Shown here: positions 1 to 7,570 of the stretch, piece after piece
Layout of the letters: each line of letters starts with the position of its first letter
How positions within the stretch are numbered: position 1 is the stretch's first letter
Source: Clostridiales bacterium
GTDB lineage: Bacteria > Bacillota > Clostridia > Lachnospirales > Lachnospiraceae
Length of the DNA stretch: 11,841 bases
Reading direction: 5' to 3'
Assembly: GCA_012512995.1 (NCBI GenBank)
Contig: JAAZDA010000293.1
Span: 1-11,841 of the forward strand
Made by a program: the position numbers and the translations under genes
Notes under the pieces: model-generated
Databases searched by the model: none
What the model was told of the DNA's origin: nothing
The model's input: the letters and a program-made list of their open reading frames with translations, nothing else

Positions 1-1216
1 CTTCTGAGTTCATGTAGACTTCGTCAAAACAAAACATGCCGCCTGTATGATCATAGTGCCCATGTGTGATCATGACCGTCAGGGGAAGACCACACAGCGA
101 ATCCACATATGAACGTACATTTCCTATACCTGATCCGGTGTCTATGAGAAGCGCGCGCTTTGACCCTTTGACCAGATACATGCTGGCACCGAGAAGACCG
201 CGAATCCTTATTATGTGATCATTTACATATTCGCTGGTGAAACAGACGGGACAATCCTTCACATCCCTGCTTGCATCTTCAACTGAGCGGGCATCTGGTG
301 AGACACTTCCTGACCATTGTGCCTGCCCGCGGCCACGTTTTGCCCGCGTGGACATGTCATTGCTATTGTGAAGCTCACGGTATTCGGAAGGTGTGTATTG
401 TCTTGCCAGACGAAAGGCCCGTGCAAAAGCCGCACCACTTGAGAAGCCTGAGCGATAAGCCACTTCTGTGATTGTTGTTGAGAAATCAGTCAGAAGTTCT
501 TCTGCCATTGACAGGCGTTTCTGTGTGAGATACTGATAGAATGAGGTGCCGGTGTATTGCTTGAAAATGCGCTCAAAGTGATACTTGGAGAAACCACTCA
601 TCCCGGCGGTCTGGTCAAGGGTCAGGTTCTCAGCACAGTGCGCCGAAATATAACCACAAATGCCCATCATCTGTTCGCTGTATTTGGAACGATATGATGG
701 AGTATGCTGTGGCTCGCCTGAAGGTTCACTGTAATTTCGTCCAAGGAGTGCAATTATCTCAAAAACTCTGGCAAATATACTCGTTTCACTCATAACCGGG
801 CTTTCAAGATAAAGATCTGTGATTTCCAGCAGACGTTTATATACTCGGTCATATAGTTCTGCCTGTCCGGAAGATGTTATAAGACAGCAGGGGGAAAGCA
901 GAGACAGTGCGGTTTCCAGTTCTCCAAAACCGAGACACTCACCAAAACCGACCTGGAAAATTATGCGCTTGCCGCTGGGCTCAGCCAGAAGATCATGTAC
1001 TGTTCCCGGACATATGAACAGAATGTCACCAGTATCAAGTCTGTAATTTATGTGATTGCAGATGGCCGAGTAACCGCCATCAAGAGGACACAGTATCTCA
1101 ATTTCAGTGTGCCAGTGCGGAGGATAATGCTCACATTCGTTGTTCATGTAAAGGCGTAGATGAGTGTCCTTCTTATAATTTACTGTTTCATGTATGCCTT
1201 TCAGATTCTCAATCAT
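1..1216 (-). CDS. AraC-family regulator fused to a metallo-beta-lactamase-fold hydrolase domain (C-terminus cut by window edge)
   Basis: Reading the minus strand from the ATG at 1216 gives 405 codons with no stop before the window edge. Residues 1-165 look like an AraC sensor cupin, with an HWH motif at 34-36. Residues 185-290 are a typical AraC DNA-binding domain with two helix-turn-helices; the second contains ITEVAYRSGFSS and ends TPSEYR. A hydrophilic linker (about 291-320) follows. From about 322 the protein becomes an MBL-fold hydrolase: MYLVKG, LLIDTGSGIG, then the zinc motif THGHYDH (H385, H387, D389, H390). The frame was checked by position: the zinc motif is in phase with the start codon. 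GAGG lies 7 bases before the ATG. The gene is divergent from a sugar transporter operon that it probably regulates. What the hydrolase acts on cannot be told. The rest of the MBL domain lies outside the window. An in-frame ATG at residue 298 has no clear ribosome binding site, so a separate MBL protein is less likely. Confidence 0.9.
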   Translation of the reverse strand, partial: MIENLKGIHETVNYKKDTHLRLYMNNECEHYPPHWHTEIEILCPLDGGYSAICNHINYRLDTGDILFICPGTVHDLLAEPSGKRIIFQVGFGECLGFGELETALSLLSPCCLITSSGQAELYDRVYKRLLEITDLYLESPVMSETSIFARVFEIIALLGRNYSEPSGEPQHTPSYRSKYSEQMMGICGYISAHCAENLTLDQTAGMSGFSKYHFERIFKQYTGTSFYQYLTQKRLSMAEELLTDFSTTITEVAYRSGFSSGAAFARAFRLARQYTPSEYRELHNSNDMSTRAKRGRGQAQWSGSVSPDARSVEDASRDVKDCPVCFTSEYVNDHIIRIRGLLGASMYLVKGSKRALLIDTGSGIGNVRSYVDSLCGLPLTVMITHGHYDHTGGMFCFDEVYMNSE

Positions 1217-1267
1217 CAGGTGACCTCGATGCCAATGAAATAATAGCAATATTGTGATGTATATTTA

Positions 1268-1285
1268 TGCTCAATTATTGCTCAA
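1268..1285 (-). repeat. Tandem 7-base direct repeat, candidate autoregulatory site
   Basis: On the minus strand TTGAGCA occurs at 1285-1279 and again at 1274-1268, exactly 11 bases apart, so both copies face the same side of the helix. The pair lies about 50-70 bases before the regulator start codon. Each TTGAGC could also be a poor -35 element, but no good -10 follows at the right distance. Binding by the AraC-MBL regulator is inferred only. Confidence 0.35.
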
Positions 1286-1313
1286 AATACATATGACTGA
1301 TATGACAATAAAA

Positions 1314-1377
1314 CATAACAAGGCATAAAGCAAGAGGAAAAATATACACATAGTAAGGCATAATTACATAATATAAT
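1314..1377 (+). promoter_or_regulatory. Candidate activator-dependent promoter with two 15-base direct repeats
   Basis: CATAACAAGGCATAA (1314-1328) and CATAGTAAGGCATAA (1349-1363) agree at 13 of 15 bases and start 35 bases apart. A perfect TATAAT lies at 1372-1377. The -35 position expected 17 bases upstream (1349-1354) reads CATAGT, which does not resemble TTGACA, and it falls inside the second repeat. A poor -35 covered by the proximal of two directly repeated sites is a common layout for promoters switched on by AraC-family proteins. The operon served would start with the binding-protein gene at 1587. Confidence 0.5.
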
Positions 1378-1586
1378 TGGACTTGACTGTAAAATATGAC
1401 CAAAAACTGAGATAATTAGTTGTAGAAAATATGCATATGTTTTAGAACAATAGCAAGAATTGCATATTAAAAGACAAGATTTATGGCGTAACTGGTTTGA
1501 AGTATTGATAGCATATAGTCATAAAGTACTAAACAGGGCCGATCCTTTTGCTGGACGGCTATTCACATCTAAAGGGAGGAAAGAGT

Positions 1587-2948
1587 ATGAAGAAACAAAT
1601 CGCATTGTTGACATCAGCAGCACTTGTAGCAAGTATGCTTGCCGGATGCGGGGTGTCTACAGACACAAACACTTCCGGAACGGCGGCAACCAGCGCAGCA
1701 GCGGCTGATACAGCGTCAGCTGAAACGGCAACATCGACCGCAGCAAGCGGAGATGCGGAAGAAATCACATGGATGTTCTGGGATGATCTTTCAGCAACAG
1801 AAGATCTGATCTCTCAGGGATATGGAGACGTTATCGACCGCTTCAACAAAGACTATGAAGGCAAGTACCATGTAACTCCTATCACGACAAATCTTGAGGA
1901 GTATTATTCAAAGCTCAACGCACTCGTGGCTTCCGGAGATACGCCTGATATGTTCATTGTCAGTCCCGGCCCTAATCTTGATGCATATGTAGACCCGGGT
2001 ATTGCAGCTGATCTGACACCTTATCTTGATGAAGATGGCTGGAAAGATACATTTGCAGGCGATTCAGTATTTTCACAACAGACATATGATGGAAAGATAT
2101 ACGCAGTACCGCTTAATATCGCAGCAGCATGTGTTTTTTACAACACAGAGATGCTTGAGAAGGCAGGAGCTGAAGTCCCGACAACATATGATGAGCTGAT
2201 TGATGCATGCGAAAAACTCAAGACAGCAGGATACACACCTATCACTATTTCAGCAGGAACAGCGTGGTGCCTGTCGATGCTTGCAGGTTATCTCTGCGAC
2301 AGAGAAGGCGTTGATCTTGCAAAAGTAGAATCAGGTGAAGAGAGCTGGAACAACGACAAAACAGTTGCAGCAGGCGAGAAGCTCCTTGAGCTGTCACAGT
2401 ATTTCCAGCCGACAGCAGCAGGCGATGACAACGATATAGCCACAGCGGCATTCTACAATGAAGAAGCAGCTATCCTGATCCAGGGCTCATGGGCAATCGC
2501 TCAGATCAACGGCGCAAATCCTGATTTTGAGGACAAGTGCGGAGTGTTCCAGTTCCCTGGTATAGACGGCGGAAATGATCCTGACCGTGTTATCGCAAAG
2601 TCAGATTCACTTGCAATGAGTGCAAAAACTGAGCACCCTGATGCCTGCATAGCACTTATGAAGTATTTCACAGATGATACAGCTCAGAAATATACCGCAG
2701 AAGTCGGCGGCAAGATTCCTGTAACTAACGTACAGTACGATGAATCAGCAGCTCCCAAACAGCTTTCATATGTAATGGACATCTTCAAGAACGCTTCATC
2801 GACATTTGGCTTCTATAATGAGTCGCTTGCAACAACAGAAGCAGGCTCAGAGTTCGATGACACTATGGTTTCCATGTACCTGGGAGAAGAGACGCCGGAA
2901 GAAGCATTCCAGAGCATAGAAGACTGGTATGTAGATAATATCCGCTGA
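1587..2948 (+). CDS. Sugar ABC transporter substrate-binding lipoprotein (CUT1 type)
   Basis: This 453-residue extracellular solute-binding protein captures a sugar or oligosaccharide at the outer face of the membrane and delivers it to the permeases encoded next. Residues 1-20 are a lipoprotein signal peptide (MKKQ, hydrophobic core) ending in the lipobox LAGC with lipidated C21. A linker rich in Ala, Ser and Thr (about 22-58) tethers the mature domain. The periplasmic-binding fold follows, with family-like stretches such as SGDTPDMF, DGKIYAVPLN, FYNTEML and GSWAIAQI. The start is set by GGGAGGA at 1574-1580, 6 bases before the ATG at 1587; an in-frame ATG at 1548 would put extra residues before the signal peptide. 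It is the first gene of the operon, so its level probably exceeds that of the permeases. The ligand cannot be read from sequence. The GH3 partner suggests a beta-linked xylo- or gluco-oligosaccharide. Confidence 0.93.
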   Translation: MKKQIALLTSAALVASMLAGCGVSTDTNTSGTAATSAAAADTASAETATSTAASGDAEEITWMFWDDLSATEDLISQGYGDVIDRFNKDYEGKYHVTPITTNLEEYYSKLNALVASGDTPDMFIVSPGPNLDAYVDPGIAADLTPYLDEDGWKDTFAGDSVFSQQTYDGKIYAVPLNIAAACVFYNTEMLEKAGAEVPTTYDELIDACEKLKTAGYTPITISAGTAWCLSMLAGYLCDREGVDLAKVESGEESWNNDKTVAAGEKLLELSQYFQPTAAGDDNDIATAAFYNEEAAILIQGSWAIAQINGANPDFEDKCGVFQFPGIDGGNDPDRVIAKSDSLAMSAKTEHPDACIALMKYFTDDTAQKYTAEVGGKIPVTNVQYDESAAPKQLSYVMDIFKNASSTFGFYNESLATTEAGSEFDDTMVSMYLGEETPEEAFQSIEDWYVDNIR

Positions 2949-2972
2949 CGATCATTATTGAAACGAAGTATT

Positions 2973-3014
2973 CGCGGGACTGCGGCTCTTGATATGGCGG
3001 CAGCCCCGCGTTTT
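2973..3014 (+). terminator. Intercistronic stem-loop, probable partial terminator or mRNA stabiliser
   Basis: CGCGGGACTGC (2973-2983) pairs with GCAGCCCCGCG (3000-3010), an 11-position stem with one A-C mismatch and a 16-base loop, followed by TTTT. It lies between the binding-protein and permease genes. Such hairpins usually protect the upstream message or stop a fraction of transcripts, so the binding protein is made in excess. The short U tract argues for incomplete termination. Confidence 0.6.
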
Positions 3015-3023
3015 CGGAAAAAC

Positions 3024-3045
3024 GCACAGCGCATACGAGCTGTGC
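3024..3045 (+). other. Small hairpin just before the permease ribosome binding site
   Basis: GCACAGC (3024-3030) pairs perfectly with GCTGTGC (3039-3045) around an 8-base loop. The GAGG ribosome binding site of the permease begins five bases later (3050-3053). The hairpin could modulate permease translation or simply extend the upstream processing structure; this is inference. Confidence 0.4.
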
Positions 3046-3059
3046 CAGTGAGGCCTTGA

Positions 3060-3944
3060 ATGAATAAACTACTGAGAGATAAGAAAGCAATAATAGTATT
3101 CATCGCACCAGCATTTCTGCTATTTACATTTGTTCTGTTTGTTCCGATATGCCAGTCTATATACTATTCATTTTGCGATTATAATGCGCTTACTCCGCCT
3201 GAATTCGTCGGGCTCAAAAATTATCGCAAGATGTTCAAGGATGACACGATGGTATACGCGATGAAGAACTCGATCTTCTTCCTGATATTCTCGTGTATAT
3301 CACAGTTGATAATGGGACTTATCCTCGCAGGTCTTCTGACCAACATAAAGAAGGGCCGGAACTTCTTCAAGAATGTCATTTACCTGCCGTGCGTCATGAG
3401 CTCAGCAGCTCTGGGACTACTGTGGATGTTCATTTTCAGCCCGAAACTCGGGATAAATCAGATCCTCGCAAAATTTGGTATAGAGGGACCGCTTTGGCTG
3501 ATGGACATCAAAGGTTTTATCATCCTTCCAATGTGGGTCATAGCATATGTGGCTCTGTGGCAGTATGTCGGACAGTCGATGATGCTGTATATGGCGCAGA
3601 TCTCCGGTATAGACAAGTCACTGTATGAGGCTTCATATATAGACGGATGTACTAAACCTCAGGCGTTCAGATTTATCACGCTGCCTCTCCTTAAGCCGAT
3701 GATAGGGACAGCGATGAGCCTGAATGCAATCGGATCGCTCAAATTTTTTGATCTTATTTATAACATGACTGAAGGCGGACCTAATCACCACACGGAAGTC
3801 CTCGCGACTCACCTTTACACACAGGGCTTCAAGTATTTCAAATACGGATATGCCAGTGCAATCGGTGTTGTGCTTCTCGTGATGTGCCTTATCATGACAG
3901 GAATCATCAACAGGATCTTCAAAACAGATGACGAAGCGATGTGA
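3060..3944 (+). CDS. Sugar ABC transporter permease, MalF/UgpA type
   Basis: This 294-residue protein is one of two membrane subunits that form the channel of a CUT1 sugar importer. About six hydrophobic segments are visible (roughly residues 10-32, 68-93, 105-127, 152-180, 211-233 and 262-287). The cytoplasmic EAA loop that docks the ATPase is clear from E190: EASYIDGCTKPQAFRFITLP. PNHHTEVLAT, before the last segment, is also typical of this family. GAGG at 3050-3053 sits 6 bases before the ATG. It is separated from the binding-protein gene by two hairpins, and the second permease follows after 14 bases. The gene looks complete. Substrate is inferred from neighbours only. Confidence 0.93.
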   Translation: MNKLLRDKKAIIVFIAPAFLLFTFVLFVPICQSIYYSFCDYNALTPPEFVGLKNYRKMFKDDTMVYAMKNSIFFLIFSCISQLIMGLILAGLLTNIKKGRNFFKNVIYLPCVMSSAALGLLWMFIFSPKLGINQILAKFGIEGPLWLMDIKGFIILPMWVIAYVALWQYVGQSMMLYMAQISGIDKSLYEASYIDGCTKPQAFRFITLPLLKPMIGTAMSLNAIGSLKFFDLIYNMTEGGPNHHTEVLATHLYTQGFKYFKYGYASAIGVVLLVMCLIMTGIINRIFKTDDEAM

Positions 3945-3958
3945 GGGAGGAGAAATAA

Positions 3959-4798
3959 ATGAAGAAGAATAAAGCGAAAGTAACTCCCGGAATGGTCATC
4001 ATATATGTATTCCTGTGCGTGATGGCAGTCATATATCTGGCGCCGCTCATCTGGGTGTTCCTTGTATCATTCAAAACAAATGTAGAAATCTTCAATAATC
4101 CTTTTGGTACCCCGGAGGTCATTCAGCTCGGCAACTACATAGTGGCCTGGACAGCCGGAAAACTTGGAAGTGCAACATTGAATTCGGCCATTGTCTGCGG
4201 CATCACGCTTGTTTTGACGATGGTAATAGGCTCAATGGCGGCCTTCGCGATAGGCAGACTTCGCTGGAAGCTCGCAAATGCTGCACTTGTTTATTTCCTG
4301 CTGGGCATGATGATACCTGTGCACTGCGTACTCATACCGCTGTTCACGCGTTTTGCCAAAATGAATCTTTCGAATTCACTGGTCGGAATTATTATCCCGT
4401 ACCTCACTTTTTCGCTGCCGGTAACCATTTATATAATGGTTGGTTTTTTTAAGAGCGTTCCCGATGAACTTCTGGAATCAGCGTGCATTGATGGCTGTTC
4501 TATATATCAGATGTTCAGAAAGATCTGCCTTCCTCTTTCCAGAACAGGGCTTTTTGTCACAGGTCTTATGACATTCGTCGCAAACTGGAATGAACTGTTG
4601 CTGGCAATGGTCTTTATATCAGATGACAACAAGAAGACACTTCCGGTCTCATTGTCAAAATTCGTCGGTCCGTACAACACGAACTATTCGCAGATGTTTG
4701 CGGCTATTGTCATAGCTATACTTCCCACGATAATCGTGTATTGTGCATTCAGCAATCAGATAGTCGATGGACTTACAGCCGGGGCTGTAAAGGGATGA
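3959..4798 (+). CDS. Sugar ABC transporter permease, MalG/UgpE type
   Basis: This 279-residue protein is the second membrane subunit of the importer and pairs with the preceding permease. It begins with a positively charged stretch and a strong hydrophobic segment (about 10-38). The core segments and the EAA loop follow (ESACIDGCSIYQMFRKICLP from E173), then NWNEL at 210-213, a typical MalG-family element. A strong GGGAGGAG ribosome binding site (3945-3952) lies right after the upstream stop, 6 bases before the ATG. No ATP-binding subunit gene occurs in the window. In Firmicutes such transporters commonly share an MsmX-type ATPase encoded elsewhere. Confidence 0.93.
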   Translation: MKKNKAKVTPGMVIIYVFLCVMAVIYLAPLIWVFLVSFKTNVEIFNNPFGTPEVIQLGNYIVAWTAGKLGSATLNSAIVCGITLVLTMVIGSMAAFAIGRLRWKLANAALVYFLLGMMIPVHCVLIPLFTRFAKMNLSNSLVGIIIPYLTFSLPVTIYIMVGFFKSVPDELLESACIDGCSIYQMFRKICLPLSRTGLFVTGLMTFVANWNELLLAMVFISDDNKKTLPVSLSKFVGPYNTNYSQMFAAIVIAILPTIIVYCAFSNQIVDGLTAGAVKG

Positions 4799-4840
4799 GC
4801 ACAATTTTAGAAATAATACTATGAAATCAGGATAAGCCAT

Positions 4841-6988
4841 ATGACGAGAGAAGAAGCCAGAAGCAAGGCACGGGAAATTGTTTCTAAAATGACGATCGAA
4901 GAGAAGGCATCGCAGTTAAGGTACGATGCGCCGGCGGTTGAGCGACTTGGCATTCCCGCTTACAACTGGTGGAATGAGGGAATACATGGCGTGGCAAGAG
5001 CCGGGACAGCAACGCTTTTTCCTCAGGCAATAGGACTCGCTGCAACATTTGACGAGGATCTGCTGAAAGAAATCGGGAACGTGACAGCGACCGAGGCCAG
5101 GGCAAAATACAATGCGTTCAGTGGAGAAGGGGACAGGACAATTTACAAAGGTCTTACGTTCTGGGCACCAAACGTTAATATTTTCCGCGATCCGAGATGG
5201 GGACGCGGTCATGAGACATACGGCGAAGATCCCTTTCTTACATCCAGACTCGGAGTGAGTTTTGTCGAGGGGATGCAGGGCGACCCTGAAGGTGACGGAC
5301 CTACAGCCGGCAGGACAATGAAGGTGGCTGCCTGTGCAAAACATTTTGCAGTTCACAGCGGACCGGAGGCTTTAAGACACGGTTTTGACGCAAAGGTCAG
5401 CCAAAAAGATCTTCGTGAAACATATCTTCCCGCGTTCAAGGCTCTTGTTACAGAAGCAAAGGTAGAAGCTGTGATGGGAGCGTATAACCGTGTGAATGGT
5501 GAAGTGTGCTGCGGCAGCAAAACTCTTATTGAGGACATTCTGCGTGGTGAGTGGAAGTATGAAGGCCATTATGTCTCTGACTGCTGGGCGATAAGGGATT
5601 TCCATGAGCATCATAAAGTCACAGCGAATGCTGAGGAATCTGCGGCTTTGGCTATAGGTCATGGCTGTGATGTCAACTGCGGCAACACTTATCTCCATCT
5701 CCTCCGTGCATATCAGGAAGGCCTTGTGTCAGAGGAACAGATAACGACGGCGGCAGAAAGACTTTTCACGACCAGGTATCTTCTTGGAATAATGCCCGGA
5801 CAAAAATCGGAATATGATTCCATTCCATATACTGAGACAGCATCCCCTGCGCACATAAAACTGTCTGAGCGCGCAGCTGAAGAGGGAATAGTACTTCTTA
5901 AGAACAACGGAGTCCTGCCCATAGATTTCAGTAAAATCAATACGATCGGTATTATCGGTCCGAATGCTGACAGCAGGGATTCCCTCACTGGAAATTACCA
6001 CGGAACGGCCACGCATTACGTGACTGTTACAGAAGGAATAAGAGCGTACGCGGCTATAAATGATGTCCGTGTGTTGTATTCTGTGGGGTCAGAGCTCTAC
6101 GAGAAAAAGAGCGAGGCTCTGGCTGAGGATTATGACAGACTATCTGAGGCTGAGGCAGTCTGCAGGAACAGCGATGTCGTAGTACTGGTACTGGGGCTTA
6201 ACGAGACGCTTGAAGGTGAGGAGATGGACACCGGAAATCGTGTGGGATCAGGAGACAAAACAGATCTCATGCTGCCGGAATCTCAGAGACGCCTAATGAA
6301 AACAGTGGCTGAAGCGGCTGGAAACAAACCGGTGATACTTGTTTTGATGGCGGGAAGTGATATAGATCTGGGATATGCCAGGGAGCATTTTGGGGCCATT
6401 CTTGATGCCTGGTATCCAGGTGAACAGGGAGGAACTGCGATTGCGAAGATCCTGTTCGGAGAGGTGTCGCCTTCAGGCAAGCTGCCGGTGACGTTCTATA
6501 ACAGCCTTGATGAATTGCCGGATTTCACCGATTATTCAATGGAAGGCCGCACGTACAGATTTATGAAACACCAGGCGCAGTATCCGTTTGGGTTCGGACT
6601 TACATACGGAGATATCCGTGTGGAAACAGTGGTTGCCGGTTTTGATGCGATGTCAAAACAAGTCACAATGGATATAGGAGTCAGGAACCGCGCAGACAGG
6701 GGAACAGCCGATGTTGTAGAGATTTATGTAAAGGCATTGGAAGCGCCTGATGATGAAAGATTAAACTGGAGCCTTTGCGGAATTAAGAGAGTTGAGCTTG
6801 AGGCCGGTGAGAGTGGGAAGATACAGGTCATAATTGATGAGAGAGCGCTTGAATCAGTAAATGATGCCGGCGAATTTTCCATTGAAAGCCACTGCTTCAG
6901 GTTCTATGTCGGCACGAGCCAGCCTGACGAAGTGAGCGTGATGCTGAGCGGAAAGAAACCGGTGGAACTGGAAATAAACATATCATAA
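4841..6988 (+). CDS. Glycoside hydrolase family 3 beta-glycosidase (xylosidase/glucosidase type), cytoplasmic
   Basis: This 715-residue enzyme releases sugars from the non-reducing ends of beta-linked oligosaccharides. The N-terminal barrel holds YNWWNEGIHGVARAG (41-55), DPRWGRGHETYGEDP (117-131), KHF (167-169) and the nucleophile motif VSDCWAI with D247. The C-terminal alpha/beta domain (about 350-560) begins EGIVLLKNNGVLPI; LEGEEMD (about 457-463) supplies the likely acid/base glutamate. A fibronectin-III-like domain ends the protein (about 600-710), so the length and domain order are those of a full three-domain GH3. The YNWWNEG and SDCWAI signatures favour a beta-xylosidase or related subgroup, but specificity cannot be fixed from sequence. 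There is no signal peptide, so it probably acts in the cytoplasm on what the transporter imports. AGGA (4829-4832) lies 8 bases before the ATG, 42 bases after the permease stop. Confidence 0.93.
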   Translation: MTREEARSKAREIVSKMTIEEKASQLRYDAPAVERLGIPAYNWWNEGIHGVARAGTATLFPQAIGLAATFDEDLLKEIGNVTATEARAKYNAFSGEGDRTIYKGLTFWAPNVNIFRDPRWGRGHETYGEDPFLTSRLGVSFVEGMQGDPEGDGPTAGRTMKVAACAKHFAVHSGPEALRHGFDAKVSQKDLRETYLPAFKALVTEAKVEAVMGAYNRVNGEVCCGSKTLIEDILRGEWKYEGHYVSDCWAIRDFHEHHKVTANAEESAALAIGHGCDVNCGNTYLHLLRAYQEGLVSEEQITTAAERLFTTRYLLGIMPGQKSEYDSIPYTETASPAHIKLSERAAEEGIVLLKNNGVLPIDFSKINTIGIIGPNADSRDSLTGNYHGTATHYVTVTEGIRAYAAINDVRVLYSVGSELYEKKSEALAEDYDRLSEAEAVCRNSDVVVLVLGLNETLEGEEMDTGNRVGSGDKTDLMLPESQRRLMKTVAEAAGNKPVILVLMAGSDIDLGYAREHFGAILDAWYPGEQGGTAIAKILFGEVSPSGKLPVTFYNSLDELPDFTDYSMEGRTYRFMKHQAQYPFGFGLTYGDIRVETVVAGFDAMSKQVTMDIGVRNRADRGTADVVEIYVKALEAPDDERLNWSLCGIKRVELEAGESGKIQVIIDERALESVNDAGEFSIESHCFRFYVGTSQPDEVSVMLSGKKPVELEINIS

Positions 6989-6994
6989 AGCAAA

Positions 6995-7038
6995 AAAATC
7001 AGCTGGGTGTTTGAGCAAGCTCACACTCAGCTGATTTT
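6995..7038. terminator. Bidirectional intrinsic terminator between convergent operons
   Basis: Bases 6995-7010 pair with 7023-7038 in a 16-bp stem (one G-U pair) around a 12-base loop. The stem is flanked by an A run on the left and a T run on the right, so it can act in both directions. It begins 7 bases after the GH3 stop, and its right edge is 16 bases beyond the stop of the minus-strand DUF212 gene. It closes the transporter operon and very likely the opposing operon. Confidence 0.85.
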
Positions 7039-7054
7039 CGATTTATGGCATGTC

Positions 7055-7513
7055 TCAGAACAACGCGCAGTAGCTCGCAGCGATGATTATGCCAAGGATC
7101 GCACCGCACATGACCTGGAGGGGTGTGTGACCAACGAATTCTTTGAGCTCTTTCTGATCAGTGAATACTTTGTCGAGGTGTTGGAACTGGTGAATCATTT
7201 TGTTCAGGAGTTTTGCCTGCTCTCCGGTCTCCCAACGGACGCCGATGGCGTCGTACATTACGATGAACGCGAAGAAGAAGGACATGGCAAATTCAAAGCT
7301 TCCCAATCCGTAGGTAACAAGCGATGCGCAGCACAGAGCACAGACAGTGGCAGAATGTGAGCTTGGCATGCCGCCACTCCCGAAAAGCCGTTCTGTACGG
7401 AAGCTGTGGTTGAGCGCTGCGTAGATCAGGGTCTTGAGGATCTGAGCAACTAACCAGCCAAGTGCAGCAGACATAAATACATGGTTTTGAATAAGTGAAC
7501 TGAATGAATACAT
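7055..7513 (-). CDS. Divergent PAP2 (DUF212/YuiD-like) membrane protein
   Basis: This 152-residue protein belongs to the divergent PAP2 family, related to membrane acid phosphatases. The signature GGMPSSHSA (47-55) is followed by DAIGVRWETGEQAKLLN and a closing GHTPLQVMCGAILGI, all characteristic. Hydrophobic segments lie around residues 11-34, 56-70, 75-90 and 132-150. The family's physiological substrate is not settled, and a role in lipid-phosphate metabolism is only inferred. Two starts are possible. The ATG at 7513 has AGGAG 4 bases upstream and gives the usual family N-terminus. The GTG at 7549 has AGGAG 6 bases upstream and would add 12 residues. It lies just downstream of rfbD on the same strand and is probably cotranscribed with it. 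Confidence 0.88.
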   Translation of the reverse strand: MYSFSSLIQNHVFMSAALGWLVAQILKTLIYAALNHSFRTERLFGSGGMPSSHSATVCALCCASLVTYGLGSFEFAMSFFFAFIVMYDAIGVRWETGEQAKLLNKMIHQFQHLDKVFTDQKELKEFVGHTPLQVMCGAILGIIIAASYCALF

Positions 7514-7570
7514 AAATCTCCTAAATACTTTGTCTGAAACGGTGACCACCTGATACTCCTGAGGCTGCCG

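Larger units (their letters stand above)
1217..1586. promoter_or_regulatory. Divergent intergenic control region, AT-rich
   Basis: This 370-base stretch separates the AraC-MBL gene from the transporter operon and holds no convincing gene. It contains a long direct repeat (1314-1363), a TATAAT box (1372-1377), a 7-base tandem repeat near the regulator (1268-1285), three copies of ATATGAC (1291-1297, 1300-1306, 1394-1400) and a 10-base palindrome ATATGCATAT (1429-1438). No good catabolite-response (cre) sequence was seen. The transporter leader would be about 200 bases if transcription starts near 1384. A weaker alternative plus-strand promoter is TTGAAG (1497-1502), 17 bases, CATAAA (1520-1525). 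Confidence 0.6.

Noticed and set aside
1..350. A separate MBL hydrolase gene downstream of the AraC gene
   Set aside because: No stop codon separates the domains, the frame is continuous by position, and the in-frame ATG at residue 298 has no convincing ribosome binding site.
1383..1416. TTGACT with GATAAT as the transporter promoter
   Set aside because: The spacer is 22 bases, too long for a standard promoter.
1548..1586. Earlier ATG for the binding-protein gene
   Set aside because: It would place extra residues before the lipoprotein signal peptide, and the strong GGGAGGA directs translation to the ATG at 1587.
4916..5356. Minus-strand open frame within the GH3 gene
   Set aside because: It is antisense to conserved GH3 catalytic sequence and its translation resembles no protein family.
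7007..7360. Plus-strand open frame opposite the DUF212 gene
   Set aside because: It begins inside the terminator stem, lacks a ribosome binding site and is antisense to a gene with clear family motifs.
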